Assembly (NCBI RefSeq): GCF_003205195.1
Contig: NZ_QJRY01000005.1
Span: 310,001-374,000 of the forward strand
Source of the DNA: Peteryoungia wuzhouensis
GTDB taxonomy: Bacteria; Pseudomonadota; Alphaproteobacteria; Rhizobiales; Rhizobiaceae
Length of the DNA stretch: 64,000 nucleotides
Direction of reading: 5' to 3'
In this document: one piece after another, positions 16,253 through 25,574 of the stretch
Layout: each line of letters begins with the position of its first letter
How positions within the stretch are numbered: position 1 is the first letter of the stretch
Notes under the pieces: generated by a model
Told to the model about the DNA's origin: nothing
Database searches by the model: none
What the model saw: the letters and a program-made list of their open reading frames with translations, nothing else
Position numbers and translations under genes: made by a program

Positions 16253-17119
16253 TTGGATATCTTCGCGCGCATACAGGATGAGGCGGGGCAGTTTTCTGCC
16301 TCGGAACAACGCATCGCGGATATCCTGGTCAATTCCTTCGATTTCGCGGTCAATGCCTCGATCATCGAACTTGCGGAGAGGGCCGAGGTCTCGCCGCCGA
16401 CGGTGACGCGCTTCTGCCGTCGCCTCGGCTGCAACAGTTTTGCCGATTTCAAGGTCAATCTCGCCCGCACGGCCTATGTCGGGGTGCGTTACCTCAATCC
16501 GGAAACGAAAAGCACCGATCCGGCTGATGTCGCAACCGACGTGATTACGAAGGCGCAGAATGCGCTCTTCATGCTGCATCGGTCGCTCGATGCCGACATT
16601 CTCGACAAGGTGGCCGACCGACTGTCGCGTGCCGAGATGGTCTATGCCTTCGGCTCGGGTGGCAATTCCTCGATGATCGCAAGCGAGATCCAGAACCGGC
16701 TCTTCCGGCTGGGATCACGGGTCACAGCCTCCAACGACCATGCCATGCAGCTGATGTTGACGGCGGCGGCGCGGTCGAACGATGTGCTGATCGGCTCTTC
16801 TTTTTCCGGGCGCAATGCGGAACTGGTCAAGTGTTTCGCGCTCGCCCGCGAGAACGGCATCACCACGATCGCCCTGACGCAGAGCGACAGTATCGTCGCG
16901 CAGGCGGCCGAACTGGTGATCGGCATCGATCTGCCGGAAGGCGACAACATCTTCCGGCCGACCTCGACGCGCTTTGCCTATCTGGCGGTCGTCGATGCCA
17001 TTGCCAGCCTCGTCGCCTATCGCAATCGCAAGCAGTCGCTGGTGACGCTGCGCCATATCAAGCAACAGCTGGTCGAGCATCGCGATGGCGGAGACGACCG
17101 GCAACTTCTCGGAGACTGA
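16253..17119 (+). CDS. MurR/RpiR family transcriptional regulator
   Basis: The 288-residue protein has an N-terminal HTH_6 domain (1-77; AEVSPPTVTRFCRRLG) and a C-terminal SIS domain (about 120-255; AFGSGGNSSMIASEIQ, IGSSFSGRNAELV). SIS regulators of this type sense phosphosugars, often amino-sugar or MurNAc phosphates. The start is TTG at 16253, preceded by GAGGG; an in-frame stop lies 15 bases upstream, so no longer form exists. Embedded in the divergon, it probably controls it. Confidence 0.9.
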   Translation: MDIFARIQDEAGQFSASEQRIADILVNSFDFAVNASIIELAERAEVSPPTVTRFCRRLGCNSFADFKVNLARTAYVGVRYLNPETKSTDPADVATDVITKAQNALFMLHRSLDADILDKVADRLSRAEMVYAFGSGGNSSMIASEIQNRLFRLGSRVTASNDHAMQLMLTAAARSNDVLIGSSFSGRNAELVKCFALARENGITTIALTQSDSIVAQAAELVIGIDLPEGDNIFRPTSTRFAYLAVVDAIASLVAYRNRKQSLVTLRHIKQQLVEHRDGGDDRQLLGD

Positions 17120-17165
17120 CCTTCATGCCGATCGCCTGCCCCACCTGTTTGACAGGAGCCCTGTC

Positions 17166-17942
17166 GTGAAGTCGTCGGTCGCGGTTGTGACGGGGGCGGC
17201 CGGAGATATCGGGCGGGCGATCGCAAAGCGGCTCGCCGATAATCACGATGTCGTCGTGCTGCTCGATCTGGACGGTAATGCCGCCGCGGAGGTCGCGTCT
17301 GGCCTCGGGCCGGTCGAGCATTTCGTTGCGATGGCCTGTGATGTGACGAGCGAGGCCGACCTCGCTCGCACCGCCGCGCGCGTCGCGGACCTGGGTCTGG
17401 TGAAGACACTCGTCAACAATGCGGGTGCGGCGCGGGCCGTCAGTCTTGGCGATACCGATGGCGAGATCTGGCGCAAGGACAATGCGCTCAATCTCGAGGC
17501 GCCGTTCCTGTGTTTCCGCGCTTTCGAGGCCGCGCTCAAAGTGAGCCAGGGCGCGCTCGTCAACATCTCCTCGGTCAATGGCATGGCCGTCTTCGGCCAT
17601 CCGGCCTATAGCGCCGCCAAGGCCGGTCTCATTCATCTGACCAAGCTGATCGCGGTCGAATACGGCAAGTTCGGCATCCGCTCGAATGCGGTTGCGCCCG
17701 GCACCGTGCGAACGCAGGCCTGGGAGGCGCGTGCCGCCGTCAATCCGCAAGTCTTCGAAGAGGCGAAGCGCTGGTATGCCTTGCGGCGGATCGCGACGGC
17801 CGAGGATGTTGCCAATGCCGTCTACTTCCTTGCGAGCGACCAGGCGGCCGCGATCACCGGCGTTTGTCTTCCGGTCGATTGCGGGCTGACCGCCGGCCAG
17901 GCCGAGCTCGCGCGCACGTTCTCCCAGTCCGACCATTATTGA
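17166..17942 (+). CDS. Short-chain dehydrogenase/reductase (classical SDR)
   Basis: A 258-residue classical SDR with cofactor loop TGAAGDIG (9-16), NNAG (84-87), and the catalytic set Ser135, Tyr148, Lys152 (NISSVNG, YSAAK). An Asp in DLDG after the second strand favours NAD(H). I chose GTG at 17166 because AGGAG stands 7 bases upstream and the protein then begins at the Rossmann fold. It follows the RpiR gene by 46 bases. Its substrate may be a sugar or a hydroxy acid from the divergon pathway; not known. Confidence 0.87.
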   Translation: MKSSVAVVTGAAGDIGRAIAKRLADNHDVVVLLDLDGNAAAEVASGLGPVEHFVAMACDVTSEADLARTAARVADLGLVKTLVNNAGAARAVSLGDTDGEIWRKDNALNLEAPFLCFRAFEAALKVSQGALVNISSVNGMAVFGHPAYSAAKAGLIHLTKLIAVEYGKFGIRSNAVAPGTVRTQAWEARAAVNPQVFEEAKRWYALRRIATAEDVANAVYFLASDQAAAITGVCLPVDCGLTAGQAELARTFSQSDHY

Positions 17943-17968
17943 TCCTTGTAACGCCAGGAGCATTCCCC

Positions 17969-19900
17969 ATGGCAACAGCCGTTCAGTTCCGCCTCGAAAA
18001 CGCGTGGCATCCGGTGGAGGGTGACGACTGCGGCGCCTTCGTCTTCACGCTCGTCAATCTCTCCGATGTGGCGCTTGTCGATTTCAAGCTGGCCTACACA
18101 TCGCTCACGCGCGTGAAAGACACGCAGGAGCCGATTGTCGAAAACGCCGTCTTCCTGAAACGCAACGCCAACTTCCACCAGTTTGCGCCGCCGGCCGGTT
18201 TCGTGCTCGAACCCGGTGCCGCCTGGACCTTCCGGGTTGGTGGTCTCTGGCGCGCGGCCAAACACCGGACGGACGGGGCGAAGTCAGCCTATCTGACACT
18301 TCCCACGGGGCAGCATGCGGCCGTGGCCGTGGCGGACCTGATGCTGGGCGGTGGTGACAGCGCCCCCCCACCGCCGCTGTTGCCCGAGGGGCATGTCAGC
18401 CAACCCTTCGCCATGCTGCCCTGGCCGGCTTCTGCCGAGCTTGTGGCCGGTGAAGGCTTCCCGGTCGCGCTCTATCCTGCCAGCGGTGCTTCGCTCGTCG
18501 AGCTGCGCGCCGTCGAAAACGTGCTGCGTCTCTTCTGCCGTCTGTTTGCCGTTGGTCATGCGCCGCTGTCGCTGGCACCTGTCCATCAGGGGCGGTCGAT
18601 ATCCTTCCGCGCGGATGACAGCCTCAGCGCGTCTGCCTATCAGTTGGCCTTTGCCGCCGATGGCATCACGCTCGCCTATGGCGATGTCGCCGGCCTGCAA
18701 TATGCGCTGACGCTGCTTGCCCAGATGCTGCATGGCGCCCGGACCCAGCCAGGCACGTTCCGGTTCCCGGTCTCCGGCTCCATTGCGGACCAGCCACGCT
18801 ACGACTGGCGCGGCTGCCATCTCGATGTGTCGCGCCAGTTCTACCCGGTCTCTGACGTCAAGCGGCTGATCGATATCCTCGCCTGGTTCCGGATGAACAC
18901 GTTCCACTGGCATCTGTCCGATGACGAAGCCTGGCGCCTGGAGATCAGGGCTTTCCCGCAGCTCACCACCATTGGTGTCCTGCGCGGGCCGGACGAGCCG
19001 CTGCTGCCGCAGCTCGGCAATGGTGCCGAGCCGGTTGGCGGCTTCTACGCCCAGGACGATATCCGCGATATCGTCGCCCATGCCGCTGCCCTTCAGGTCG
19101 AAGTCGTTCCCGAGATCGACATTCCCGGCCACAGCACGGCCATGCTCGTCGCATTGCCGGAGCTTGTCGACGGCCAGGAAGCGCCGGACAGCTATCGTTC
19201 TGTCCAGGGCTATCCCAACAACGCGCTGAACCCGGCGATCGAATACACCTACGAGGTGCTGGGGAAGGTCTTCGACGAGATGGTGGAGCTCTTCCCCTCC
19301 AGCCTCATCCATATCGGAGGTGACGAGGTGGCTGCCAACACCTGGATGGCGTCGCCGCTCGCGCGCAAACTGATGGAGCAGGAAGGCATCGATGGCACCT
19401 TCGGGCTGCAGAGCTATTTCATGAAGCGCATCCAGAAGATGCTCGCCGAGCGTGGCCGCAAGCTCGCCGGTTGGGACGAGGTCAGCCATGGCGGCGGCGT
19501 CGATCCCGACGGCACGCTGCTGATGGCCTGGCAGAAGCCGGAAGTCGGGCTGGAACTGGCAAAACAGGGTTACGACGTCGTCATGACGCCGGGCCAGGCC
19601 TATTATCTCGACATGGTGCAGGACGAATCCTTCCAGGAGCCCGGCGGCAGCTGGGCCGGGACCGTGCCGCCCAAACATACCTACACCTATGAGGCGGTCG
19701 CCGAGTTCCCGGCAGAACTTGCGCCGCGCATGCGGGGTGTCCAAGCGTGCATCTGGTCGGAGCATTTCCTCACCCGCGACTACTTCAACCATCTTGTCTT
19801 CCCGCGTCTGCCGGCCATTGCCGAGGCCGCCTGGACACCGAAAGACAACAAGGACTGGCTGCGTTTTGCCGCCATTGTCCGCCTGAGCCCCCGCTACTGA
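17969..19900 (+). CDS. GH20 beta-N-acetylhexosaminidase
   Basis: This 643-residue enzyme removes terminal GlcNAc or GalNAc by substrate-assisted catalysis. An N-terminal region (to about 140) and a GH20b-like domain precede the catalytic barrel. HWHLSDDEAWR begins at about residue 313, and the catalytic pair Asp452-Glu453 is in HIGGDEV. No signal peptide is seen at the chosen ATG (AGGAG upstream), so it probably acts in the cytoplasm on imported glycosides. It is in the rightward arm of the divergon and would feed GlcNAc to the nag operon 13 kb to the left. Confidence 0.92.
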   Translation: MATAVQFRLENAWHPVEGDDCGAFVFTLVNLSDVALVDFKLAYTSLTRVKDTQEPIVENAVFLKRNANFHQFAPPAGFVLEPGAAWTFRVGGLWRAAKHRTDGAKSAYLTLPTGQHAAVAVADLMLGGGDSAPPPPLLPEGHVSQPFAMLPWPASAELVAGEGFPVALYPASGASLVELRAVENVLRLFCRLFAVGHAPLSLAPVHQGRSISFRADDSLSASAYQLAFAADGITLAYGDVAGLQYALTLLAQMLHGARTQPGTFRFPVSGSIADQPRYDWRGCHLDVSRQFYPVSDVKRLIDILAWFRMNTFHWHLSDDEAWRLEIRAFPQLTTIGVLRGPDEPLLPQLGNGAEPVGGFYAQDDIRDIVAHAAALQVEVVPEIDIPGHSTAMLVALPELVDGQEAPDSYRSVQGYPNNALNPAIEYTYEVLGKVFDEMVELFPSSLIHIGGDEVAANTWMASPLARKLMEQEGIDGTFGLQSYFMKRIQKMLAERGRKLAGWDEVSHGGGVDPDGTLLMAWQKPEVGLELAKQGYDVVMTPGQAYYLDMVQDESFQEPGGSWAGTVPPKHTYTYEAVAEFPAELAPRMRGVQACIWSEHFLTRDYFNHLVFPRLPAIAEAAWTPKDNKDWLRFAAIVRLSPRY

Positions 19901-19912
19901 GGTATCAACCCC

Positions 19913-21352
19913 ATGACCTTCCGCATTGCCGTCGGTGGCATCCATACCGAATGCTCCACTTCGTCGCCTGTCCTGATGCAACCCGAGGACTTTCGCGTGC
20001 TGCGCGGGCCAGACCTGCTCGCGCATGAGTATTTCGACTTCCTCGCTGACGAGGCGGTCGAGCATCTTCCGCTTTTGCATGCCCGGGCGGTTCCGGGTGG
20101 TCCGGTGTCGCGTGCGACCTATGAGGCTTTCAAGGCGGAATTTCTTGAACGGCTTCAGGCAGCATTGCCGATCGACGGTCTCTATCTCGCCATGCATGGC
20201 GCTATGAATGTCGAGGGCATGGATGATGCCGAGGGCGACTGGATTTCGGCGGCCCGCGCCGTCGTCGGGCCTGATGTGCCGGTGGCGGCGAGCTATGACC
20301 TGCACGGCAATGTCACGCAGACGATCGTCGATCAGCTGGATATCTTCGCGGGTTATCGCACGGCGCCGCATATCGATGTGCGCGAGACCATGGTGCGGGC
20401 CTGGTCGATGCTGGTGCGGGCGCTGAAGACCGGCGCGAAGCCTGGGGTTGCCTGGGCGCCGGTGCCGGTGCTTCTGCCCGGCGAGCGGACCTCGACCGAG
20501 GACGAACCGGCCAGGAGCCTCTATCTGAAGCTGCCGGAGCACGATGCGGTTGCCGGGATCTGGGATGCCAACCTCATGGTGGGCTATGTCTGGGCTGACG
20601 AGCCGCGCGCCACGGCCTGTGCCGTCGTCACGGCCGTGGACAAAGCTGCGGCAGAGAAGGTGACCGCAGCAATCGCCCAGTCCTATTGGGATGCCCGCGA
20701 GGACTTCCGTTTCGGTCCCTTCACAGGCCCGCTGCCCGAGATGCTCGAGATCGCCGAGCGCACCGAGACCCGACCGATCATTCTCGCCGATTCCGGCGAC
20801 AACCCGACCGGTGGGGGCGTCGGAGATCGCGCCGACGTGCTGAAGGCGCTTCTGGCGCGGTCGATCGACGACGTGCTGATTGCCGGCATCACCGATCGTC
20901 CGGCCGTCGAACGCTGCTTTGCAGCCGGTGCGGGCACGCGGGTCTCGCTCAAGGTCGGTGGTTCGCTCGATCCGGCTAGCCCCTCCGTCGAAGTCGAGGC
21001 CGATGTCATCTTCCTCGATGATCCGGGTTCGTCCGGCGAGCAGCAGGCGGTCGTCAAGGTCGGCGGCATCACGCTGGTGCTCGCGGCGCGGCGCCGGCCC
21101 TATCACAATATCGCGGATTTCACCCGCCTCGGGCTCGATCCGACCAAGGTGCGGCTACTGGTGGTGAAATCGGGTTACCTCTCGCCTGAACTCGCGCCGA
21201 TCGCCAACCCGAACCTGATGGCGCTGACGGACGGCGTGATCAACCAGGATATCGAGAACCTGCCGAGCCGCCGCCGCCATCAGCCCAGCTATCCCTTCGT
21301 CAAGGATTTCAGCTATACGGCGAAGACATTTTTTTCGAAGCGATTCCCTTGA
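19913..21352 (+). CDS. M81 family metallopeptidase (MlrC-like), copy 2
   Basis: The 479-residue protein starts FRIAVGGIHTECSTSSPV, the M81 N-terminal motif, and has AMHGAMNVEGMDDAEGDW and SYDLHGNVTQ (DxH metal site) in the expected order, then the C-terminal M81 domain with DSGDNPTGGGVGD. It starts 12 bases after the GH20 stop. Its sequence differs widely from the copy at 13729-15210, which argues against recent duplication. Likely a cytoplasmic amidase or peptidase on an unusual linear substrate. Confidence 0.88.
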   Translation: MTFRIAVGGIHTECSTSSPVLMQPEDFRVLRGPDLLAHEYFDFLADEAVEHLPLLHARAVPGGPVSRATYEAFKAEFLERLQAALPIDGLYLAMHGAMNVEGMDDAEGDWISAARAVVGPDVPVAASYDLHGNVTQTIVDQLDIFAGYRTAPHIDVRETMVRAWSMLVRALKTGAKPGVAWAPVPVLLPGERTSTEDEPARSLYLKLPEHDAVAGIWDANLMVGYVWADEPRATACAVVTAVDKAAAEKVTAAIAQSYWDAREDFRFGPFTGPLPEMLEIAERTETRPIILADSGDNPTGGGVGDRADVLKALLARSIDDVLIAGITDRPAVERCFAAGAGTRVSLKVGGSLDPASPSVEVEADVIFLDDPGSSGEQQAVVKVGGITLVLAARRRPYHNIADFTRLGLDPTKVRLLVVKSGYLSPELAPIANPNLMALTDGVINQDIENLPSRRRHQPSYPFVKDFSYTAKTFFSKRFP

Positions 21353-21364
21353 TTGTCTGAATAG

Positions 21365-21388
21365 CGCGCCGCTCCCTCGGGCGGCGCG
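21365..21388 (+). terminator. Intercistronic GC hairpin without T-run
   Basis: CGCGCCGC (21365-21372) pairs with GCGGCGCG (21381-21388). No T-tract follows, so it more likely stabilises mRNA or attenuates than fully terminates before the MFS gene. Confidence 0.4.
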
Positions 21389-21412
21389 AACCCCAACCCG
21401 ATTGTTCCTCTC

Positions 21413-22624
21413 ATGTTGTCGTCCTTTTCGGTGGTCTATCGCCACAAGCCGATCCGGGTCAGCGCGGCCGCGATCTTCTTCTTCGGCTTCTCTGGCGCCG
21501 CGACGTCTCCCTATATGTCGCTGATCGGTATCCGAGAACTCGGGCTTTCGGATGCCGTCTATTCGGTGCTGAGCTTTCTGGCGGCCGTGGTCAATGTCAG
21601 CGCCAGCGTGACCGCCGGCATTGTCGCGGATCGGCTGGGGCATTTCCGCTCGCCGATGATCCTCGCGGCCATCTTCGGCGTGTGCGGCTTCGGACTCGTG
21701 TATCTGGTGCCGACGCCGGTGATGTTTGCGATCGCCACACTCACGCTGATCCCGGTCTTCGGAACCATCAATTCGCTGGTCTTCGCCAACATCCGCACCG
21801 TTTCCGTCGGCATGGCGGTTCGCGAATTGATGGCGGTGAATTCCGCTGTCCGGGCCGTCCTGTCGGCATCCTGGGTGCTGGTCCCCGGCATTGTCGGTGC
21901 GCTTCTGGCGGGGCAGCCGAGCATGCTTCCAGCCTTTCTGCTGGCAAGCCTCGCCTGCCTGGTCTGCCTTCTGCTGTTTGTGTTCGGCCTGGAACGGAAT
22001 GCCCCGAAGCCGGAGGGCGAACGGCAGCATTATTCCTTCTTCCGCTCCATCCGACAGATCGGTTCTGCCAGCGTCCTGCCGCGGCTTTTCGCCGTTTCGC
22101 TGATCTCGGCCATGCTGCATGCCAATGGCACGGTGCTGCCCTTGATCGTCACCGGCAAGGCCGGCGGCACGCCCGCCGATGTGGGCGTGATCGTCGGCAT
22201 CGTCGCCTTCCTCGAAATCATCTTCATCCTGTTCTGGGGATGGGTCGAGGGGCGGACCTCGATCCTCTTTGCCATGGTCGCGGCAGCGCTGATCTATTGC
22301 AGCTATCTGGTCTTTCTCGGCCTCGCCGACCGGCCGATGGATGTCTATCTTCTGACGCTGGTGTCAGGTTTGGGGGCGGCCGGCATCATCGCGATCCCGA
22401 TCACCTATCTGCAGAACCTGATCTCCGACCGGGCCGGCCTCGGCAGTTCGCTGATCGCGGTCAACATCTTCTTAAGCGGAGGCATGGCGTCGCTGATGTT
22501 TGCGCTCGGCACCAGCATCAGCGACTATGCGGGAACGGCGATCATCGCCTCGATCGCAGGCTTTACGGGTGTTTGTCTGTTGTGGCTGCTCGATGGTAGG
22601 TCAGGGGCGAAGGCACAAGGTTGA
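21413..22624 (+). CDS. MFS transporter, sugar-efflux/SetA-like
   Basis: A 403-residue, 12-TM major facilitator. The first loop carries the MFS signature region GIVADRLGHFRSP (about residues 65-77). The opening IFFFGFSGAATSPYMSLIGIRELGL resembles sugar efflux (Set) transporters. It lies in the rightward arm of the divergon, 60 bases after the second M81 gene. It might import the pathway substrate or export a surplus product; sequence does not tell the direction. Confidence 0.85.
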   Translation: MLSSFSVVYRHKPIRVSAAAIFFFGFSGAATSPYMSLIGIRELGLSDAVYSVLSFLAAVVNVSASVTAGIVADRLGHFRSPMILAAIFGVCGFGLVYLVPTPVMFAIATLTLIPVFGTINSLVFANIRTVSVGMAVRELMAVNSAVRAVLSASWVLVPGIVGALLAGQPSMLPAFLLASLACLVCLLLFVFGLERNAPKPEGERQHYSFFRSIRQIGSASVLPRLFAVSLISAMLHANGTVLPLIVTGKAGGTPADVGVIVGIVAFLEIIFILFWGWVEGRTSILFAMVAAALIYCSYLVFLGLADRPMDVYLLTLVSGLGAAGIIAIPITYLQNLISDRAGLGSSLIAVNIFLSGGMASLMFALGTSISDYAGTAIIASIAGFTGVCLLWLLDGRSGAKAQG

Positions 22625-22637
22625 GGGATCGCTGATC

Positions 22638-23384
22638 GTGACGTCTGAGGGGTATATTGGTGGGCCGCTGCTCGAAGTCTGCGTCGACGACGTCGCGGGG
22701 CTGGATGCGGCGATTGCCGGCTGCGCCGATCGCATCGAACTCTGTTCTGCACTCGGCTCGGGCGGTCTCACGCCCTCGCGTGGCTTCATGACGATCGCAG
22801 CGCAAGCGCCTGTTCCCGTCAATGCGCTGATACGACCCCGCGCCGGCGGCTTCACCTATTCCGAGACGGAAGTCTCATTGATGGAAGCGGATATCGCCGC
22901 TGCTCGTGAAGCCGGACTTGCCGGCGTGGTGATCGGTGCCACCAATTCTAAGGGCGCTTTGGATCCCCTTGTCATCGCGCGACTGGTCAAGGCGGCGCAA
23001 GGGCTTGATCTCACCCTGCACCGGGCCATCGATGTCGTCGAGGATATCGACGCCGCGCTCGATCTCGCCATCGAGTTCCGCTTCTCCCGGATCCTGACGT
23101 CGGGGGGCGCTCGCCATGCGGAAGAAGGGATCAGCACCCTTGCGCGGCTCGCGCAGCGTGGTTCCGGCCGTATCTCCATCATGCCCGGCGGGGGGGTGCG
23201 ACCGGACAATGCTGCATTGTTTCTCGCCCTTCCCGGAATTCGTGAGCTGCATGCGTCCTGCAGCCAGGAGACGCTGAGTGAACGGCGGTTGGCGGAACTC
23301 GGTTTTTCAGCGCAAAACACGCGCCGCACAGATGCGGAAACCGTGCGGGCCCTTAAGTCCCGCATGCTCGCAACACCGGACTGA
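22638..23384 (+). CDS. cutC: CutC family protein
   Basis: The 248-residue TIM-barrel protein has the CutC signatures LEVCVDDVAGLDAAI, ADRIELCSALGSGGLTPS and a RPRAGGFTYS motif; E. coli CutC has about the same length. I chose GTG at 22638 with GAGGG upstream. The family was linked to copper tolerance, but the biochemical role is uncertain. Here no copper gene is nearby and CutC closes an operon with GH20, RpiR and MFS genes, which points to a role in amino-sugar or related catabolism. Confidence 0.87.
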   Translation: MTSEGYIGGPLLEVCVDDVAGLDAAIAGCADRIELCSALGSGGLTPSRGFMTIAAQAPVPVNALIRPRAGGFTYSETEVSLMEADIAAAREAGLAGVVIGATNSKGALDPLVIARLVKAAQGLDLTLHRAIDVVEDIDAALDLAIEFRFSRILTSGGARHAEEGISTLARLAQRGSGRISIMPGGGVRPDNAALFLALPGIRELHASCSQETLSERRLAELGFSAQNTRRTDAETVRALKSRMLATPD

Positions 23385-23387
23385 GGC

Positions 23388-25415
23388 TCAGGAGGCGAGG
23401 GCCTTGGTGTCCTGCAGAGCAAGCCGCTTGAGGGTGTCGTCGGCTGTCATCGGCTTGCCGAAGTAATAACCCTGCACCGCGCGAACGCCGAGATTTTCGA
23501 GGATGTGCAGCTCTTCTTCGGTCTCGACGCCCTCGACGATCGCCTCCAGCTCCATCTCGGCGCACATGGCCAGAACAGACTTGACGATGTTGAAGCTCGC
23601 CTTGCGGGTGTGGATGTTGCGGACGAAGCTGCCGTCGATCTTGATCTTGGTGAGCGGCAGCTTGTGCACGTGGTTCAAGCTGGAATAGCCCGTGCCGAAG
23701 TCGTCGAGCGAGATGCCGGCACCCAGTTCCCGCAGCATCTGGATCGAGGCGCTGGCCTGCTCGAAGTCGTGCATGACGGCGGTTTCGGTGATCTCGAAAT
23801 TGATGCGGCGCGGATCGAAGCCACTCTTCAGCACGATCGCCACGATCTTCAGGATGTTTTCCGGCGACGTCAGGTCGTGCGGCGACAGGTTGAAGGAGAG
23901 ATAGATATCATCAGGCCAAAGCGTTGCCGTCTTCAGCGCCCGCGCCAGAAGCATGCGGGTGATGAGCGTGATGCGGCCATTGTGTTCTGCCACGGGAATG
24001 AACTCCGCCGGAGAGACCTGGCCGATCCGCGGGCTTTGCCAGCGTGCAAGCGCCTCAAAGCCGATGCAGATGCGACGGTCGACACAGGTGATCGGCTGGA
24101 AGACCAGAGACAGTTCCTTGTCGAGATCGGCCGCGACCATTGCTTCCTCGACCACCTTCTGGCGGTTCAATTCGTTCGCCTGGACAGCGTTGAAGATGAC
24201 CGTTCCGGCACGATGATGGCGTTTGGCGGTATAGAGTGCGTAATCCGCGAGCTCGTAGATCTCCTGTCCCGTTTCACCGACATCGGGATAGATGGCGAAG
24301 CCAACCGAGCCGGTGACCTGGACCATGCCGCTGCCAATGTTGATCCGCTCGGCGATCAGTTCGCAGACCTTCGCGCCCAGCGCGTTGGCGCTGTCCTCCG
24401 TTACGTCCCCCTGCAGCAGGAGGCCGAATTCGTCGCCGCCAAGCCGATAGACCGACAAACGCGGATCGGTAATCGTGGAGAGGCGGTTGCTGATCTCGAT
24501 CAGAACCTTGTCGCCTGCCGAATGGCCATAGAGATCATTGACCGGCTTGAACCCGTCCAGGTCGATGACGCCGACAGCCAGCTTGCCATCGGTGCTGCTT
24601 TCCCGGGCAAAGGCCGTTTCCAGCATGGCGAAGAAGCTTCGACGGTTGGCGAGCTGGGTGAGGCTGTCGAGGTTGGCGAGGCGCAGGTTTTCATCCGAGA
24701 GAACCTGCATGGCCTTGTTCTGCTCTTGCAGAGCCTGCTGCTGCAGCATCAGCACATTGCGCGATTCATGCAGCTGGCGAAAATCCCGGTAATGCGAGAC
24801 CAGAATCATGATCATCGCCATGGTGACCAAGATCACGTTCACACCCGTTGCGATGAAGGTGGGGTGACCGCTCAGACACATCACCACGAAGAAGGGAAGG
24901 TTGACGGTGACCGTGACGATCAGCGCGGCCGATCGCAGATGCATCAGACAGAAGATACAGCCGATGACCGTGATTGCCATGAAGAAGGCGACATGGGCCT
25001 GCTGGTAGGCATCGCCATAAGGCAGAAGAGAGAGCGACCATCCGGTGCAGAAGACCGCAATTGGCAAGGAGAGGAGATTGGTCGCCTTCAGTTGGCGATA
25101 AGCCTGTTCCGCTGTGCGCTGACGTTTGCGACCACGCAGCCAGATCAGCGAGCGCAAGACGAAGAGTGCGATGAAGAACGATGGCAGGTAGATGACGAGA
25201 TAATCCGGTGCCGTGCCCTGGTGCGTCCAGGCGAGCGAGATCATGTTTGTCGCAAGAATGAAGTAGAGAAGTGGAACCTGCTTCGAGAAGGCTTCGAACT
25301 GGGCAGCGGTCAGAGCCGGATTGCCGTTCGGGACTTTAAGCAGCTCAAACCACTGTCCCAGGCGTGTCCTGAAATGGTGCGTCGTCCGAATTTTATCCAC
25401 GCGGTCCGCTTTCAT
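23388..25415 (-). CDS. Membrane-bound GGDEF-EAL cyclic-di-GMP enzyme
   Basis: This 675-residue protein has an N-terminal membrane part with about six TM helices (to about 210), a GGDEF domain (YRLGGDEFG intact) and an EAL domain with FEALARW, ITETAV, DDFGTGYSSL, KIDGSFVRN, EGVETEEEL and QGYYFGKP, all active-type motifs. The allosteric I-site RxxD before GGDEF is absent (DPRL instead), so cyclase feedback is unlikely. Both activities are possible; the balance is unknown. I use the second of two adjacent ATG codons (GGGGGAG upstream). It stands alone, convergent with cutC. Confidence 0.92.
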   Translation of the reverse strand: MKADRVDKIRTTHHFRTRLGQWFELLKVPNGNPALTAAQFEAFSKQVPLLYFILATNMISLAWTHQGTAPDYLVIYLPSFFIALFVLRSLIWLRGRKRQRTAEQAYRQLKATNLLSLPIAVFCTGWSLSLLPYGDAYQQAHVAFFMAITVIGCIFCLMHLRSAALIVTVTVNLPFFVVMCLSGHPTFIATGVNVILVTMAMIMILVSHYRDFRQLHESRNVLMLQQQALQEQNKAMQVLSDENLRLANLDSLTQLANRRSFFAMLETAFARESSTDGKLAVGVIDLDGFKPVNDLYGHSAGDKVLIEISNRLSTITDPRLSVYRLGGDEFGLLLQGDVTEDSANALGAKVCELIAERINIGSGMVQVTGSVGFAIYPDVGETGQEIYELADYALYTAKRHHRAGTVIFNAVQANELNRQKVVEEAMVAADLDKELSLVFQPITCVDRRICIGFEALARWQSPRIGQVSPAEFIPVAEHNGRITLITRMLLARALKTATLWPDDIYLSFNLSPHDLTSPENILKIVAIVLKSGFDPRRINFEITETAVMHDFEQASASIQMLRELGAGISLDDFGTGYSSLNHVHKLPLTKIKIDGSFVRNIHTRKASFNIVKSVLAMCAEMELEAIVEGVETEEELHILENLGVRAVQGYYFGKPMTADDTLKRLALQDTKALAS

Positions 25416-25574
25416 CATCGCTCCCCCAGCGTTCGTTCTATATGAGACTCCGTTAAAATTGCGGAAAGCGTCGGCCATAAAATTGCACCGAGAAATTTGG
25501 CCGATGTCACAGCAGCGTTGCGATTGGCGGCGCACGCCGATATCAGAGGCCGAAACGACGGGAGATTTCGGACA

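Noticed and set aside
18284-21106. A 940-codon leftward open frame
   Set aside because: Antisense to the GH20 and M81 genes, both of which have catalytic motifs on the plus strand. No domain is visible in it.
22638-23384. Reading CutC as evidence of a copper-resistance locus
   Set aside because: No other copper gene is present; the neighbours are all carbohydrate or peptide catabolism genes.
23505-25445. A 646-codon rightward frame opposite the GGDEF-EAL gene
   Set aside because: The minus strand carries complete GGDEF and EAL motifs; the plus frame has none.
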